From the NCBI GenBank assembly GCA_001512505.1, contig LFSC01000056.1, positions 8,160 through 72,159 of the forward strand: a stretch of 64,000 nt of DNA, given 5' to 3'. This document shows, one piece after another, positions 40,526 through 51,109 of this stretch. Both the position numbers and the translations under genes were made by a program. The notes under the pieces were generated by a model. It did no database searches, was not told the origin of the DNA, and saw nothing but the letters and a program-made list of their open reading frames with translations. Within the stretch, counting starts at the first letter, position 1; every line of letters starts with the position of its first letter. The stretch comes from Clostridiaceae bacterium DTU079 (GTDB taxonomy: Bacteria; Bacillota; Clostridia; Acetivibrionales; Acetivibrionaceae).

Positions 40526-41122
40526 TTATTTGACGAAATCTTCGATAATAAGTTCCCCACTTTTCTCTAGTATTTTTTTTAAAGCCTGCCGTGCCCTGTT
40601 GATTCTCGACTTAACCGTCCCGGCAGGACATTTAATTATATTTGAAATTTCTTCATAACTAAAGCCTTGAATATCTCTTAACACTATCACAACTTTATAA
40701 TCCTCCGGCAAAAGATTTATTGCCTCCGTAACAATCCTTTTGAGTTCATTTCTTTCCGCCAAAGACTCCGGCCCCGGCGACTCATCCTTGACCTGTCGCT
40801 TAAATTCATTTCCGTCATGCTCAACGTCTTCATCCAAGGAAATTATATTTTTATTCTTTCTTCTACGGAGCTCATCAAGACAAACATTGGTAGTGACCTT
40901 ATATATCCAAGTACTAAAGAGGGAATCCCCTTTAAAATTCTTTATCGATTTATATGCTCTCAAGAATGCCTCTTGGGCCAGTTCACTTGCTTCATCATAA
41001 TCACCGATCATTCTCAATGCAATATTGAACACCTTTTTCTGGCAGCCTTCAATCAGCTTTTCAAAAGCTTTTATATCTCCCGCTTTCGCTTTTTCAACAA
41101 GTTTCTTTTCAATGTCACTCAT
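40526..41122 (-). CDS. ECF RNA polymerase sigma factor (SigW-like)
   Basis: AFEKLIEGCQKKVFNIALRMIGDYDEASELAQEAFLRAYKSIKNFKGDSLFSTWIYKVTTNVCLDELRRRK. Confidence 0.93.
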   Translation of the reverse strand: MSDIEKKLVEKAKAGDIKAFEKLIEGCQKKVFNIALRMIGDYDEASELAQEAFLRAYKSIKNFKGDSLFSTWIYKVTTNVCLDELRRRKNKNIISLDEDVEHDGNEFKRQVKDESPGPESLAERNELKRIVTEAINLLPEDYKVVIVLRDIQGFSYEEISNIIKCPAGTVKSRINRARQALKKILEKSGELIIEDFVK

Positions 41123-41419
41123 AATAACAGCATCACCTCCACATTATGACGTTCAAAATTGCTGTTAAACACTAAAATCGAAAAATATTTGTCTTTCAGT
41201 CTCTTATTATACCTTTTTTCTTTGAGTATTTGAATCAATAAAGAAATATTTCAAATAAATTTAATATTAACTATTTACAATTAATTACAAAGGTTTTTTT
41301 ATTAACTTATAGAATATTTTTAATAAACACAATATGAAAGCTCTGGGCATTGAAGCTCTTTGCTTTTTATGCATTTCACCTTGTGAAATGTACCAATAAA
41401 TAAATAAAGGGGTAGTAAT

Positions 41420-41863
41420 ATGAACAATACAATTCTAGTCACTGATGACAATATGCTTGATAATGCCATCATAAGGAATTACCTTTACTCCGAAAGGTAC
41501 AGTATTGTTTCTGCAGTAAACGGCCGTGAAGCCCTCGACCTTATTGAAAGCCGTAACGTTGACCTGATAGTTTTAGACTTGGTCATGCCCGTTATGGATG
41601 GATATGAGTTTTTAAAAGAATTTTCAAAAACCCTTTATTATAAGGAAATACCTGTGATTGTGGCTACTAATGCCGACGATCCCGAAAATATCCGAAAGAC
41701 TTTGGAATACGAAATATTTGATTACATCATAAAACCTTTAGACAATATAAACAAGTTGATAATCGCCAACAAAATCAAATCCGGACTCAAATACAGAAAT
41801 ACATTGCTGGAGCTTAAAAAGGCTACAAAACTAATTGATCAGCTTTCCTCCAACCAGCACTAA
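41420..41863 (+). CDS. Stand-alone response-regulator receiver domain
   Basis: ILVTDDNMLDNAIIRNYL...DLIVLDLVMPVMDGYEFL...DYIIKPL; no output domain. Confidence 0.88.
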   Translation: MNNTILVTDDNMLDNAIIRNYLYSERYSIVSAVNGREALDLIESRNVDLIVLDLVMPVMDGYEFLKEFSKTLYYKEIPVIVATNADDPENIRKTLEYEIFDYIIKPLDNINKLIIANKIKSGLKYRNTLLELKKATKLIDQLSSNQH

Positions 41864-42072
41864 AGCGATATATCATTAATAAAAACCTTCATAAGAATTA
41901 AATACGTTTAGAAACCAATGCAGTTTCTTAGATAAGTAAAGATTCGGGGGCGTCGAGCCCCCATCGCTTTTTGGTCATTTCAAATTGTGTTATCCTACTA
42001 ATAAATAAAGCTCGCGACATCGAGTCCCTTCGCTTTTGCCTCTTTCATTTCATTCCAAGAGGCCAAATAACT

Positions 42073-42101
42073 AAACTCAGGGCTATTAATTCCCTGAGTT
42101 T
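42073..42101. terminator. Bidirectional hairpin terminator
   Basis: aaactcaggg-ctattaatt-ccctgagttt perfect stem. Confidence 0.65.
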
Positions 42102-42117
42102 AATAACATCTTTATTC

Positions 42118-43851
42118 CTAAAAAATCTCGAATTCTTCCGGATGGTTTCTAACGTAAGTGGAGTTATAAAGTATTACTTCCTTTTCTGCATCATTCCATC
42201 CTACCTCCATGTTGAGACTTTCACCTACAAATCTCAGGGGTAATACCGTTCTTCCCTCATGTATAAAGGGCGCTTCATCAATCGAAATTTCTTCTCCGTT
42301 TACTCTTGCAATATTTATACCGATCCACATCTCAACCGTCTTATCTTTTAGAGTGACAGTGACTTTCTTTTCAATATCGTCCCACTCAACTAGACCGCCA
42401 AGTGGCTGAGAAACATATCTTATCGGAAGAAAGGTCCTTCCGTTCTTAATCATCGGTGCTATATCCATTTCTTTTTCACTGTCGTTTACATAATATGTGT
42501 TCTTTCCTATATAGAAACGCTGAACAATTTCAATATCCGATTCAAAATCTTTAAGCTCAATAGTTGGATAGAATTCATCTACAGGACTGAAATCACTTAT
42601 ATAATTACCCGAAAGATATAATTCTTTTAATCCGTTAAGATGTCTCAAAGAATCAATACTCAATATTCTGTTATTTGATAAATTAAGCTTCTTTAAGCTA
42701 ACTAATTTTGACAAAACGCTTATGTCACTTACTTCATTGCCTTTCAGGCTGAGCTCTTCAAGGGCATTTAAATCGGCCAAGTAGTCCAAATTTTTGATTG
42801 AGTTGTTATCCAATATCAGCCTTTCAAGTCTGTCCATGTTTTTAATATGCTGTAAATCACTAATATTATTATTTGATAAATCCAAATTCACAAGATTCAC
42901 CAAGTACTGCAAACCTTGTAAATCCGTCAAATTCCTTCCGCTTAAATCCAACTCCTCAATTTTCAATACATCATCCACGGTAAAATTGGAATCCTTTTTA
43001 TTAAGCTTAGCCTGAACTGCACTTTTGATACTCTGATCGTAAAAACCGATCCTAATATCAAAATCCCTTTGCTTAAGAGTGTTAAACACCCTTACAAGCG
43101 GAGAATAATCAGTTATAGGATTTCCACTTACCAATAAAGTAGATAAATTCATTAAATTCATTATCGGTGATAAATCCGTTATTTTATTTTTTGATATATC
43201 AAGGTAAGTCAAGTTTGCAAAATACTGCAATCCCTCAATACTGGAAATCTCTTTTTCCGGTATGATAAGAGTCTGTACGGAAGCCACATCACTTTTGTAA
43301 AACTCACCCTCAGGAATTCTTATTATTTCCCGAACAGCTGCCTCGAGATTTTTATCATTAAATATAATGGGTTTGTAGCTTTCAGCAATTATTCTTCCGC
43401 CTTTTTCGTCCCACAAAACTACTCCGCCCAGTTCCTCCACAACAAATTTGATGGGAACGACTGCAACCTTTTCATTTGTTTCCGACCATACCATATTCAA
43501 AACCGGCGGTACATCTATTTTTACAATTTTATCATTAACCTTTACATTATTATTACCGCGAGTCAGCTCCAGTTTTTTATTTGTCTTTTCTCTGTTAATA
43601 ACATATGTGGTATTAGAACCGTTTTCAAGAGTTTGGAGTTCCGCCTCAAGAACATTGCATAACTCCTCCAACGGTACGTAAGCAGTACCGTTAAGTATCG
43701 TTGCAGGCGGATCAGTTTCAAATCCGATTCCGTCAATATAAACCTTTATGGGTCTGTCTTCTGCCAGCGCCATTCCTTGAAAAAGCGTAATTAAAGCAGC
43801 GATCACAATAAATATACCGATAATCCTTTTCACTTTACTAATCCCTCTCAC
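42118..43851 (-). CDS. Secreted leucine-rich repeat protein flanked by copper amine oxidase N-like domains
   Basis: Signal peptide; SDS22-like LRRs (NLVNLDLSNNNISDLQHIKNMDRLERLILDNNSI); IKVYIDG..., LPIRYVSQPLGGLVEWDDIEKKVTV, LPLRFVGESLNMEVGWNDAEKEV. Confidence 0.85.
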   Translation of the reverse strand: MRGISKVKRIIGIFIVIAALITLFQGMALAEDRPIKVYIDGIGFETDPPATILNGTAYVPLEELCNVLEAELQTLENGSNTTYVINREKTNKKLELTRGNNNVKVNDKIVKIDVPPVLNMVWSETNEKVAVVPIKFVVEELGGVVLWDEKGGRIIAESYKPIIFNDKNLEAAVREIIRIPEGEFYKSDVASVQTLIIPEKEISSIEGLQYFANLTYLDISKNKITDLSPIMNLMNLSTLLVSGNPITDYSPLVRVFNTLKQRDFDIRIGFYDQSIKSAVQAKLNKKDSNFTVDDVLKIEELDLSGRNLTDLQGLQYLVNLVNLDLSNNNISDLQHIKNMDRLERLILDNNSIKNLDYLADLNALEELSLKGNEVSDISVLSKLVSLKKLNLSNNRILSIDSLRHLNGLKELYLSGNYISDFSPVDEFYPTIELKDFESDIEIVQRFYIGKNTYYVNDSEKEMDIAPMIKNGRTFLPIRYVSQPLGGLVEWDDIEKKVTVTLKDKTVEMWIGINIARVNGEEISIDEAPFIHEGRTVLPLRFVGESLNMEVGWNDAEKEVILYNSTYVRNHPEEFEIF

Positions 43852-43917
43852 TTTATCTCCCCCATAATCTGTTATCGTAAAATATAAACTCTTATTTTAT
43901 TACTTTCAACTAAAAGG

Positions 43918-44355
43918 TTAAGTTTCAATAATCCATCCCGGTGTTGGCGTCGGTGTTGGTGTAGGTTTCGGTGTTGGTGTTGGTGTCGGTGTCGGCGATT
44001 TTTTTATTTTTGTTGGAGTTGAAACCTTTTTAGAGGTCACAACTGTAGGTATCTTTGTTGGTGTTGGTGTTGGCGTTGGTGTCAATGTCGGTGTTGGCGT
44101 CGGTGTATATGTCGGTGTTGGTGTGGGTGTTGGTGAAGCAGTCTCTGTCGGTATAGGTGTAAAAGTTGGCGTCGGCTTCAAAGTAGGCTCCGGTGTATTC
44201 GCAGCGATAGGTGATGAAGAAGGGGACGGTTTTATAATGGTCATCCCAACGGCTGAATCAAACAATATAAAACCTAAAATAACAGCAAAACTCGCAATAC
44301 AAGCTATTCTCAAAACAAAAAGAATTTTCATTAATATTGCTTTTATATTATCCAT
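43918..44355 (-). CDS. Single-TM protein with Pro-Thr-rich extracytoplasmic tail
   Basis: [21 protein letters not shown] followed by [16 protein letters not shown] tract. Confidence 0.65.
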   Translation of the reverse strand: MDNIKAILMKILFVLRIACIASFAVILGFILFDSAVGMTIIKPSPSSSPIAANTPEPTLKPTPTFTPIPTETASPTPTPTPTYTPTPTPTLTPTPTPTPTKIPTVVTSKKVSTPTKIKKSPTPTPTPTPKPTPTPTPTPGWIIET

Positions 44356-44418
44356 TTTATCGATAACCCCTAATATAATTTAATTTGTCTAATTTTACGA
44401 TAAATTCTACCACAACAC

Positions 44419-45375
44419 TTATTCATTGTCAATGTTTGGAGAATTCCTCTTTCGGTCATTTAACCGCAAATGGATATACTCAACATACATAATTAAAATA
44501 AATAGCCTCAAGGATGAAAATCTCTTTTTATAATCAACAGAAAGATTCTTCATTATTGCTTTTGAAAAAAACCTTGAAATATAATTATTGTATTTTCTTA
44601 CATCCTCTATCTTATCCTCAATAACTCTGTCTGTTACTTTTTCCGGAGGTTTTCCGCATAAATAGAAATATAACGTGGCAGCAACACTATATAGGTCAGA
44701 ATACTTCCCTTGATTTGATTTATCGGAGTAAAACTCCAAGGGAGAGTATCCCGGCGTATAAGCTATTCTTTTTTTCACATTTTTTCTATTGATACATGCA
44801 GAGCCAAAGTCAATTATTACAGGTCCCAAGCTCCCATTAACAATTATATTTTTAGGTTTAATATCCCTGTGGATTATCCCCTTTTTGTGAATATAGTTAA
44901 CGGCTTTAACAAAAGGTATACATATTTTTTTAAATTGCTCCGAAATAAGAAAATTATTTTCATCTTTTATATACCGGTCCAGGGTTTTTCCTTCATAAAA
45001 CTCCAATATGATATAACCCGTATCATTTTCAACAAAGTAATCAATGCATTTTGCAATATTCTTATGATTTAGCTTTTTTAGCACCGCACCTTCGTTCAAA
45101 AAGTTGCTTAACCTCTCATCATACTTGTGTCTGAAGGTAGGCATTTTGAAAACAACCGTCTTGCCGTCCATGGCTCTTAACACTTTGCCTTTGGGATAGT
45201 ACTCTTTTATAATGCATTTAATACCATTAACATTATCATAACCTCTATAGACAATGGATAAATCACTTACCGACAATACACTTTCTATTTCAAATCTGTT
45301 TCTTAACATGATCCCTTTTGGAAGACATATATCATTAATATCAACTTCCATCAATAATTCATCCTTCCCCTTCAA
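44419..45375 (-). CDS. Serine/threonine protein kinase
   Basis: IIHRDIKPKNIIV, IIDFGSA, TPGYSPLEFY; IIKEYYPKG ATP-lysine strand. Confidence 0.88.
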   Translation of the reverse strand: MKGKDELLMEVDINDICLPKGIMLRNRFEIESVLSVSDLSIVYRGYDNVNGIKCIIKEYYPKGKVLRAMDGKTVVFKMPTFRHKYDERLSNFLNEGAVLKKLNHKNIAKCIDYFVENDTGYIILEFYEGKTLDRYIKDENNFLISEQFKKICIPFVKAVNYIHKKGIIHRDIKPKNIIVNGSLGPVIIDFGSACINRKNVKKRIAYTPGYSPLEFYSDKSNQGKYSDLYSVAATLYFYLCGKPPEKVTDRVIEDKIEDVRKYNNYISRFFSKAIMKNLSVDYKKRFSSLRLFILIMYVEYIHLRLNDRKRNSPNIDNE

Positions 45376-45450
45376 TTAACACATATCTTATGCATATGTC
45401 CCCATTATTCAGGACGCTTTATTTCTAATTCATGTAAACAGGTAAATGAA

Positions 45451-47844
45451 TTATTCCAACTCAACTATAGTAACCCCGGACTCACCCTCTCCATACTTTC
45501 CAAGCCTAAACGACTTTACACGGGAACTTGATTTTAAATACTTATGGATACCGCTTCTTAGGGTTCCCGTTCCTTTTCCGTGAATTATGGATACCGTACC
45601 AAGTCCGGCAATGGAAGCATCATCAAGATATTTGTCGACACTCTCCAGTGCCTCCTCCAGGTTATAGCCCCTAATATCTATCTCGGTACTGATGCTTCGG
45701 GCCTTCCCTGCTCCGATATCGGAAAAGCCCGACTTTTTCAACTCGATCTTTTGCTCGTCTATGAGCTTTAGGTTGGAAATATGGATATTAACTTTCATTA
45801 TTCCTGCCTGTATCAAAACCTCCCCATCCTTATCGGGAGGTGCCAAAACCGTTCCTTTCTGGTTTAGAGTGACAATCAAAACACTATCCCCAGGTTTTAG
45901 GCTTTGAGGATGCTTTGCCAGTGTATCCCTTCGAACAATCGGCTGTGTCAAAGCTTCTTCTACGGAATCGACCTTTCTTTTAAGCTCCAGTCTCAACTCT
46001 TCGGCTTTCTTGCTGCTTTCTTGGATATGCACTTCCTTTTGAAGCTTTCTCATTTGGGCAACAATCTCTTCAGCCTCTCTTTTTGCCTCATAAAGAATTT
46101 TCCTTGCATCCTCTTTAGCTTGTTTAATATATTTTTCTTTACTTTCAGCAAGCTTTATCTTTTGCTCCTCTATTTCTCTTTTAAGCTTCTCTGCTTCGAG
46201 TCTATAGCTTTCAGCCCGCTTTTTTTCCTCCTCGGTTTTGCTGAGATTCTTTTCTATTGATAACAGCATATCCTCAAACTTTATATCCTCTTGTGTCAAA
46301 AATTCCTTTGCACGTTCAATTACATCATCTAAAAGCCCCAGCCTTTTTGATATGGCAAAAGCATTACTCTTTCCCGGTACCCCAATTAGAAGCTTGTAGG
46401 TCGGCTTCAGCGTCTCAACATCAAATTCGCAGCAAGCATTTTCCACAAACCTTGTTGTGACGGCATACACCTTCAATTGGCTGTAATGGGTAGTAGCCAC
46501 AGTTGTACAGCCCCTATCTTTCAAAAATTCCAGTATTGCCATCGCCAAAGCAGCTCCCTCTGTAGGATCCGTACCGGAACCCAATTCATCAAACAAAACA
46601 AGGGTCTCGCTGTCAATATTATTCAGTATGTTAACGATATTTTTCATATGAGAGGAAAAAGTACTGAGACTCTGCTCAATACTCTGCTCATCTCCTATAT
46701 CGGCAAAAATCTTTTTAAAAACCCCTATCTGAGTACCTTCATTGGCCGGAATATGAAGTCCTGCCTGCGTCATAAGAGTAAACAGTCCCACAGTTTTCAA
46801 CGTAACTGTTTTTCCTCCCGTATTGGGTCCCGTCACAACCAGAGTACTAAAATCCTCCCCAATCCAAAAATCTATGGGTACTACAGTTTTGGGATCAAGA
46901 AGAGGATGTCTTCCCTTTTTAATTACAATTTTACGGTCATCATTTAATGCAGGACAAACACACCTAAAGTCAAGGCTCAGCTTTGACTTGGCAAATATAA
47001 AGTCAATTCTCGCAAGTAGCGTGACATTTGACTTCAAAGTGTCTATGATGCTCCTCACATCTTCGGACAGTTCATATAAAATTCTCTCAATCTCAAGCTG
47101 TTCTTTAATTTTAAGCTCTCTAATATTATTGTTTGCCTCAACCACAGCCATAGGCTCAACAAAAATAGTGGCACCGCTTGCGGAAGAGTCATGAATAAGC
47201 CCCGGTATCTCGGCCCTGTACTCTTGCTTGACAGGAATCACATACCTGTCACCCCTCATGGTAACTATGGGTTCCTGCATATATTTCTTATATGCAGGAG
47301 ACCTCAAAATCTCATTTAGTCTGTCCTTTATCGATTCCTGGGCTTTTCGTATCTGTCTTCTGATATTGGCAAGCGTCGGACTTGCCATATCGGATATTTC
47401 CTCTTCACTAACAATGGAACTGTTTATTTTTTCTTCAACTCTCTTATTGGGTTCAAGGCATCTTATAAGTTCACCGACAATATTTTCATCCTCGGACTTA
47501 ATACTTTCATCATTAGCATAATTTTTAAGATTCCTTACCGCCTTTAGCACTCCCGCTATCTTTAAAAGCTCGCCGGGGTTTAATACAGCACCTATCTCCA
47601 GCCTTTTAAGGCTTTCTCTTATGTCATTGACTCCTCCCATGGGAGGACTTCCCCTTTTGACTATAAATGTAACACCGTCGCTGGTTTCCTTCAAGCTCTT
47701 TAGAACCTTGTCATAGTCAGTCTCCGGTAACAGCCTGGAGGCTATTTCGGCTCCCAAAGGCGATGAAGTAAGGTTTACAAGCAAATTGATTATTTTATCA
47801 AACTCTAATATTTTGAAGGTTTTTTCATTCATAGATGCATCCAA
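45451..47844 (-). CDS. mutS2: MutS2 family protein (Smr endonuclease domain)
   Basis: VVTGPNTGGKTVTLKTVGL; ATTHYSQLKVYA; C-terminal Smr EIDIRGYNLEEALESVDKYLDDA...IIHGKGTGTLRSGI. Confidence 0.95.
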   Translation of the reverse strand: MDASMNEKTFKILEFDKIINLLVNLTSSPLGAEIASRLLPETDYDKVLKSLKETSDGVTFIVKRGSPPMGGVNDIRESLKRLEIGAVLNPGELLKIAGVLKAVRNLKNYANDESIKSEDENIVGELIRCLEPNKRVEEKINSSIVSEEEISDMASPTLANIRRQIRKAQESIKDRLNEILRSPAYKKYMQEPIVTMRGDRYVIPVKQEYRAEIPGLIHDSSASGATIFVEPMAVVEANNNIRELKIKEQLEIERILYELSEDVRSIIDTLKSNVTLLARIDFIFAKSKLSLDFRCVCPALNDDRKIVIKKGRHPLLDPKTVVPIDFWIGEDFSTLVVTGPNTGGKTVTLKTVGLFTLMTQAGLHIPANEGTQIGVFKKIFADIGDEQSIEQSLSTFSSHMKNIVNILNNIDSETLVLFDELGSGTDPTEGAALAMAILEFLKDRGCTTVATTHYSQLKVYAVTTRFVENACCEFDVETLKPTYKLLIGVPGKSNAFAISKRLGLLDDVIERAKEFLTQEDIKFEDMLLSIEKNLSKTEEEKKRAESYRLEAEKLKREIEEQKIKLAESKEKYIKQAKEDARKILYEAKREAEEIVAQMRKLQKEVHIQESSKKAEELRLELKRKVDSVEEALTQPIVRRDTLAKHPQSLKPGDSVLIVTLNQKGTVLAPPDKDGEVLIQAGIMKVNIHISNLKLIDEQKIELKKSGFSDIGAGKARSISTEIDIRGYNLEEALESVDKYLDDASIAGLGTVSIIHGKGTGTLRSGIHKYLKSSSRVKSFRLGKYGEGESGVTIVELE

Positions 47845-48091
47845 TCCCGTTTATTAGATTTATTCACAATTATAGCATAAAAAAATAAGTTTTCAAATCA
47901 GCAGTACATAAAATGCGTTTGAAGTAAAATATGGAAGGTTCTTTGTTTATTCTGTGCTTTGCTCTTTTGAATAAGCAATTCTTATCCTTATATTAGTTCC
48001 AAATGTAACAATTTCCTTACATTAAATTATAAATAAACGCAAATTCTATTAAAGAAGGTTAGTATCCTTTATATCTATGGGAGGTTTTACG

Positions 48092-48304
48092 GTGACAAAT
48101 GAGCAAAAACTTGAAATTATCAAATCCTATATTGATGACATAAAAGCGTTTGAACTTAATTCGGACTGGCCTCTCAGTAAAAAAAAGCACATAAGAAGGG
48201 CTTTAAAAGTGTATAACAACCTGTTCGAAGATGCGCAAAACGGTAAAATGGATCCGGATTACCTTCACGAAAACATCACAAGCTTTATGTATATGCTCCA
48301 GTAA
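48092..48304 (+). CDS. Small hypothetical protein, probable GTG start
   Basis: RBS gggaggt upstream of GTG; VTNEQKLEIIKSYIDDIKAFELNSDWPLSKKKHIRRALKVYN. Confidence 0.5.
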   Translation: MTNEQKLEIIKSYIDDIKAFELNSDWPLSKKKHIRRALKVYNNLFEDAQNGKMDPDYLHENITSFMYMLQ

Positions 48305-48395
48305 TACTATCAATGTTAAAATTATGAAAGTCTCTTAATAAAATAAAACTCAGGAATGTATAACCCTGAGTTTTTGACCTTTCATTGAAAACATA

Positions 48396-49451
48396 TTATT
48401 GGTACATTTTATTAAGACTCTGAAGAGCAGCGTTTCTTAATGCCTCGGCAGCTCTCTGCCTGAATGATTCTGTTTTTAAATTGGCTAATTCGGCAGAATT
48501 GCTCATATATCCTACCTCCGCAATTACTGCAGGCATATTGGAAGTGCGCAGCACTGCAAGGTTGGGCCTTTGAATAACTCCCATGTCTTTTGTTCCCAGA
48601 TGTTTAACCAGGTTAGACTGAACAATTTTTGCAAATTCATAGGAAGAGAGATTTCCCTTTGTCTTTCCACTGCCGGGATAATATAGCGTCATACTGCCTG
48701 ATACTTTACTTTGACCGGCATTGTTATGGATGCTAATTAAAAGGTCAGCACCAACACTATTGGCAAGTCCCGATCTTGCATACAAACTTACCGTTGAATC
48801 ATTGGTTCTTGTCATGTATGTCTGGATACCTTCCTTTTTGAGTAAAGCATCCAATCTTTTTGCTATATCGAGATTCAAGTTTTTCTCCATTACTCCGCCA
48901 TACACGGCACCGGATTGGCTACCGCCATGCCCAGCATCTATAACTACCTTGTAAGTTCTGTTAGAACTCAATCCTCCGCCTCTTGACGGCAACTCTGCTG
49001 CAATTCCTATAAACGCCATTCTATTTATATCATTCCATCCCACATTGTAACCGAAATTTTCTGCTACAAATCTGATAGGAACCATTACCGTTCCATTAAC
49101 CAGTACCGCCGGTGCCTCCATATCCTTCTTGTTCTCATTTACATAAGCGGCTTTTTTTCCAATATTCATTGTAATGGAATTGCTACCCTTTGTCATCATT
49201 ACAACTTCACGCTCAGGATACCAATTGGTCCTGACACCTATTAACTCAAAGGTTGACCTCGCCGGAACCAGTATTCTACCGTCAATGGTAATCGGCTGCC
49301 TTTCCGGATGTATAACCGAACCTTCTACGGCTATTGCTGCGTCTGAAGGTATGCACCAATATCCTGAGTAATTATAACCTGATGCAAAACCTGTAACACT
49401 CAAAATTAAAACAGTTACAAGTACTGCCAGTATCATTGCCAGCTTTTTCAT
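48396..49451 (-). CDS. N-acetylmuramoyl-L-alanine amidase (Amidase_3) with copper amine oxidase N-like domain
   Basis: VVIDAGHGGSQSGAVYGGVMEKNLNLDIAKRL...; LVPARSTFELIGV...VPIRFVAENFGYNVGWND. Confidence 0.92.
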   Translation of the reverse strand: MKKLAMILAVLVTVLILSVTGFASGYNYSGYWCIPSDAAIAVEGSVIHPERQPITIDGRILVPARSTFELIGVRTNWYPEREVVMMTKGSNSITMNIGKKAAYVNENKKDMEAPAVLVNGTVMVPIRFVAENFGYNVGWNDINRMAFIGIAAELPSRGGGLSSNRTYKVVIDAGHGGSQSGAVYGGVMEKNLNLDIAKRLDALLKKEGIQTYMTRTNDSTVSLYARSGLANSVGADLLISIHNNAGQSKVSGSMTLYYPGSGKTKGNLSSYEFAKIVQSNLVKHLGTKDMGVIQRPNLAVLRTSNMPAVIAEVGYMSNSAELANLKTESFRQRAAEALRNAALQSLNKMYQ

Positions 49452-49613
49452 TACTTCCCCCCTCTCATTATAATATGGTTTACATAAAATCCTTCGACAA
49501 AAATTAAATATATCCTCTATGTAATTTTTGTTAGTAGGTAACTACCCAAGCGACATTTCTAAAATATCCGGGCTTAGTACTCTATTTAATTTTTGATAAT
49601 ACCCAACCAAGTT

Positions 49614-49904
49614 TTAGTTTCTAAACTTTCTTCTTATAAATGGAAATATCCAGAATCCAAGAGACATTGAAACAAGACATGCACTAATGCCTGATAAGAT
49701 TGGAAGAAGCATGAAATATAGCTGAGACAGCGAAACAACTTCGCCGCTTTTAATCATAGAAGTGGTTTTAATAATAGCCGTTAAAAACAAAAAGGCTATT
49801 CCGGTAATCTGAAAAATATAGTGCTGCTTTAATAGGTTCAATACAGATGCCGCTAATAATACTACAGTAAATACTGCAATTGAATATGATATACTAAAAT
49901 CCAC
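49614..49904 (-). CDS. Hypothetical small membrane protein
   Basis: Three predicted TM segments. Confidence 0.5.
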   Translation of the reverse strand: MDFSISYSIAVFTVVLLAASVLNLLKQHYIFQITGIAFLFLTAIIKTTSMIKSGEVVSLSQLYFMLLPILSGISACLVSMSLGFWIFPFIRRKFRN

Positions 49905-50051
49905 ATTCCAACACCCGGTCTTTCGATTTTTTATAGTAGTTCTAATTCATTCCTATCATCAATTACATAATTATATTTTAATAGCACATTAAGAATAATT
50001 CAAATTATTTCCCTTTGTTGGAATATATTAAGATAAAAGAATAGAAAAAAC

Positions 50052-50094
50052 ATAGGCCCGGATAGGAAATACACCTCCTATCAGAGCCTATATG
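50052..50094 (-). terminator. Terminator of sugar ABC operon
   Basis: Minus strand ATAGGC...GATAGGA...TCCTATC...GCCTATGTTTTTT. Confidence 0.7.
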
Positions 50095-50200
50095 CTATTT
50101 ATAAGCTTATTATTATACAATCATATTCATATGAGTAAACAGTTTAATTCAACAAATCAGTTTACTCTAAAATATTTTTTTCAGTATGCATATTTCAAAA

Positions 50201-51109
50201 TTATCCCTTAACGGCTCCGGCTGTCATACCGCTGATAAACTTCTTCTGCATTGAGAAGAACATTATAAGTACCGGTATGGTAACAACAGTTCCTGCTGCC
50301 ATCAAAAGATCGTATCTTGCTAACGTATGAGCAATAAACGCTCTTATACCGACCGGAATTGTGAAGACATCTCCTTTTTGTAACAGAACCTGTGCAAAAA
50401 GCAATTCGTCCCACGCCATTAAGAATATATATATTGCAGTTGCAACGATTCCCGGTACTGCCAGAGGCAACATTACACGCAAGAAAGCAGTAAACTTGTT
50501 ACATCCGTCTATTCTTGCAGCCTCTTCAAGCTCTCCAGGTATTGACGCAAAGAATCCTCTTATTATCCAAATACTGAACGGAACATAGAATGCGGCATAA
50601 ATGATGATAATACCATGAAGCGTATTAGTCATCTGAATTCCGATTCTCTCTTGTATCCTGATAAACTGCAGATAAAGAGGAAGCAGGAACATCATTCCCG
50701 GCAACATCTGTGTTGACAAAACCAATATTCCGAAAACACCTGATCCGGGAAATTTATACCTTGCAAGAGCATAACCCGCCAGTGTGGCAATTACAAGTGC
50801 AATCACCATTACGGAAAAACATATAATAAGGCTGTTTCTAAAGTATGTTCCAAAAGGTAATTTTTGAAACACCTCAACATAGTTTGAAAATCTGACAGGC
50901 CATGTAAGCTTCGCTTGCGCAACTGCATCATGACTTACCAATGAACCATAAACCATAAATAAAATCGGACCTAATGCAAAGATTACCAAAAAAACGAGAA
51001 CTATATTGGCAATAGTATCCTTAATCTTTTTTCTTCTTTTAATTGAAGCAAAATAACCAACACTTTTACCTTTGCTTTTTTGTGAATTATAACCATCTCT
51101 TCCCATCAT
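50201..51109 (-). CDS. Carbohydrate ABC transporter permease (MalG-like, CUT1)
   Basis: EAARIDGCNKFTAFLRVMLPLAVPGIVATAIYIFLMAWDELLFA EAA motif. Confidence 0.93.
   Translation of the reverse strand: MMGRDGYNSQKSKGKSVGYFASIKRRKKIKDTIANIVLVFLVIFALGPILFMVYGSLVSHDAVAQAKLTWPVRFSNYVEVFQKLPFGTYFRNSLIICFSVMVIALVIATLAGYALARYKFPGSGVFGILVLSTQMLPGMMFLLPLYLQFIRIQERIGIQMTNTLHGIIIIYAAFYVPFSIWIIRGFFASIPGELEEAARIDGCNKFTAFLRVMLPLAVPGIVATAIYIFLMAWDELLFAQVLLQKGDVFTIPVGIRAFIAHTLARYDLLMAAGTVVTIPVLIMFFSMQKKFISGMTAGAVKG

Noticed and set aside
41946-41962. gggggc-gtcga-gccccc hairpin as a regulatory RNA
   Set aside because: Short hairpin at the end of the response-regulator gene followed by CTTTTT; most simply a weak terminator.
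43918-44215. GGTGTTGGTGTCGG repeats as a CRISPR array or other DNA repeat element
   Set aside because: Repeats are short, continuous and in frame, encoding PTPTPT in a TM protein; there are no spacers.
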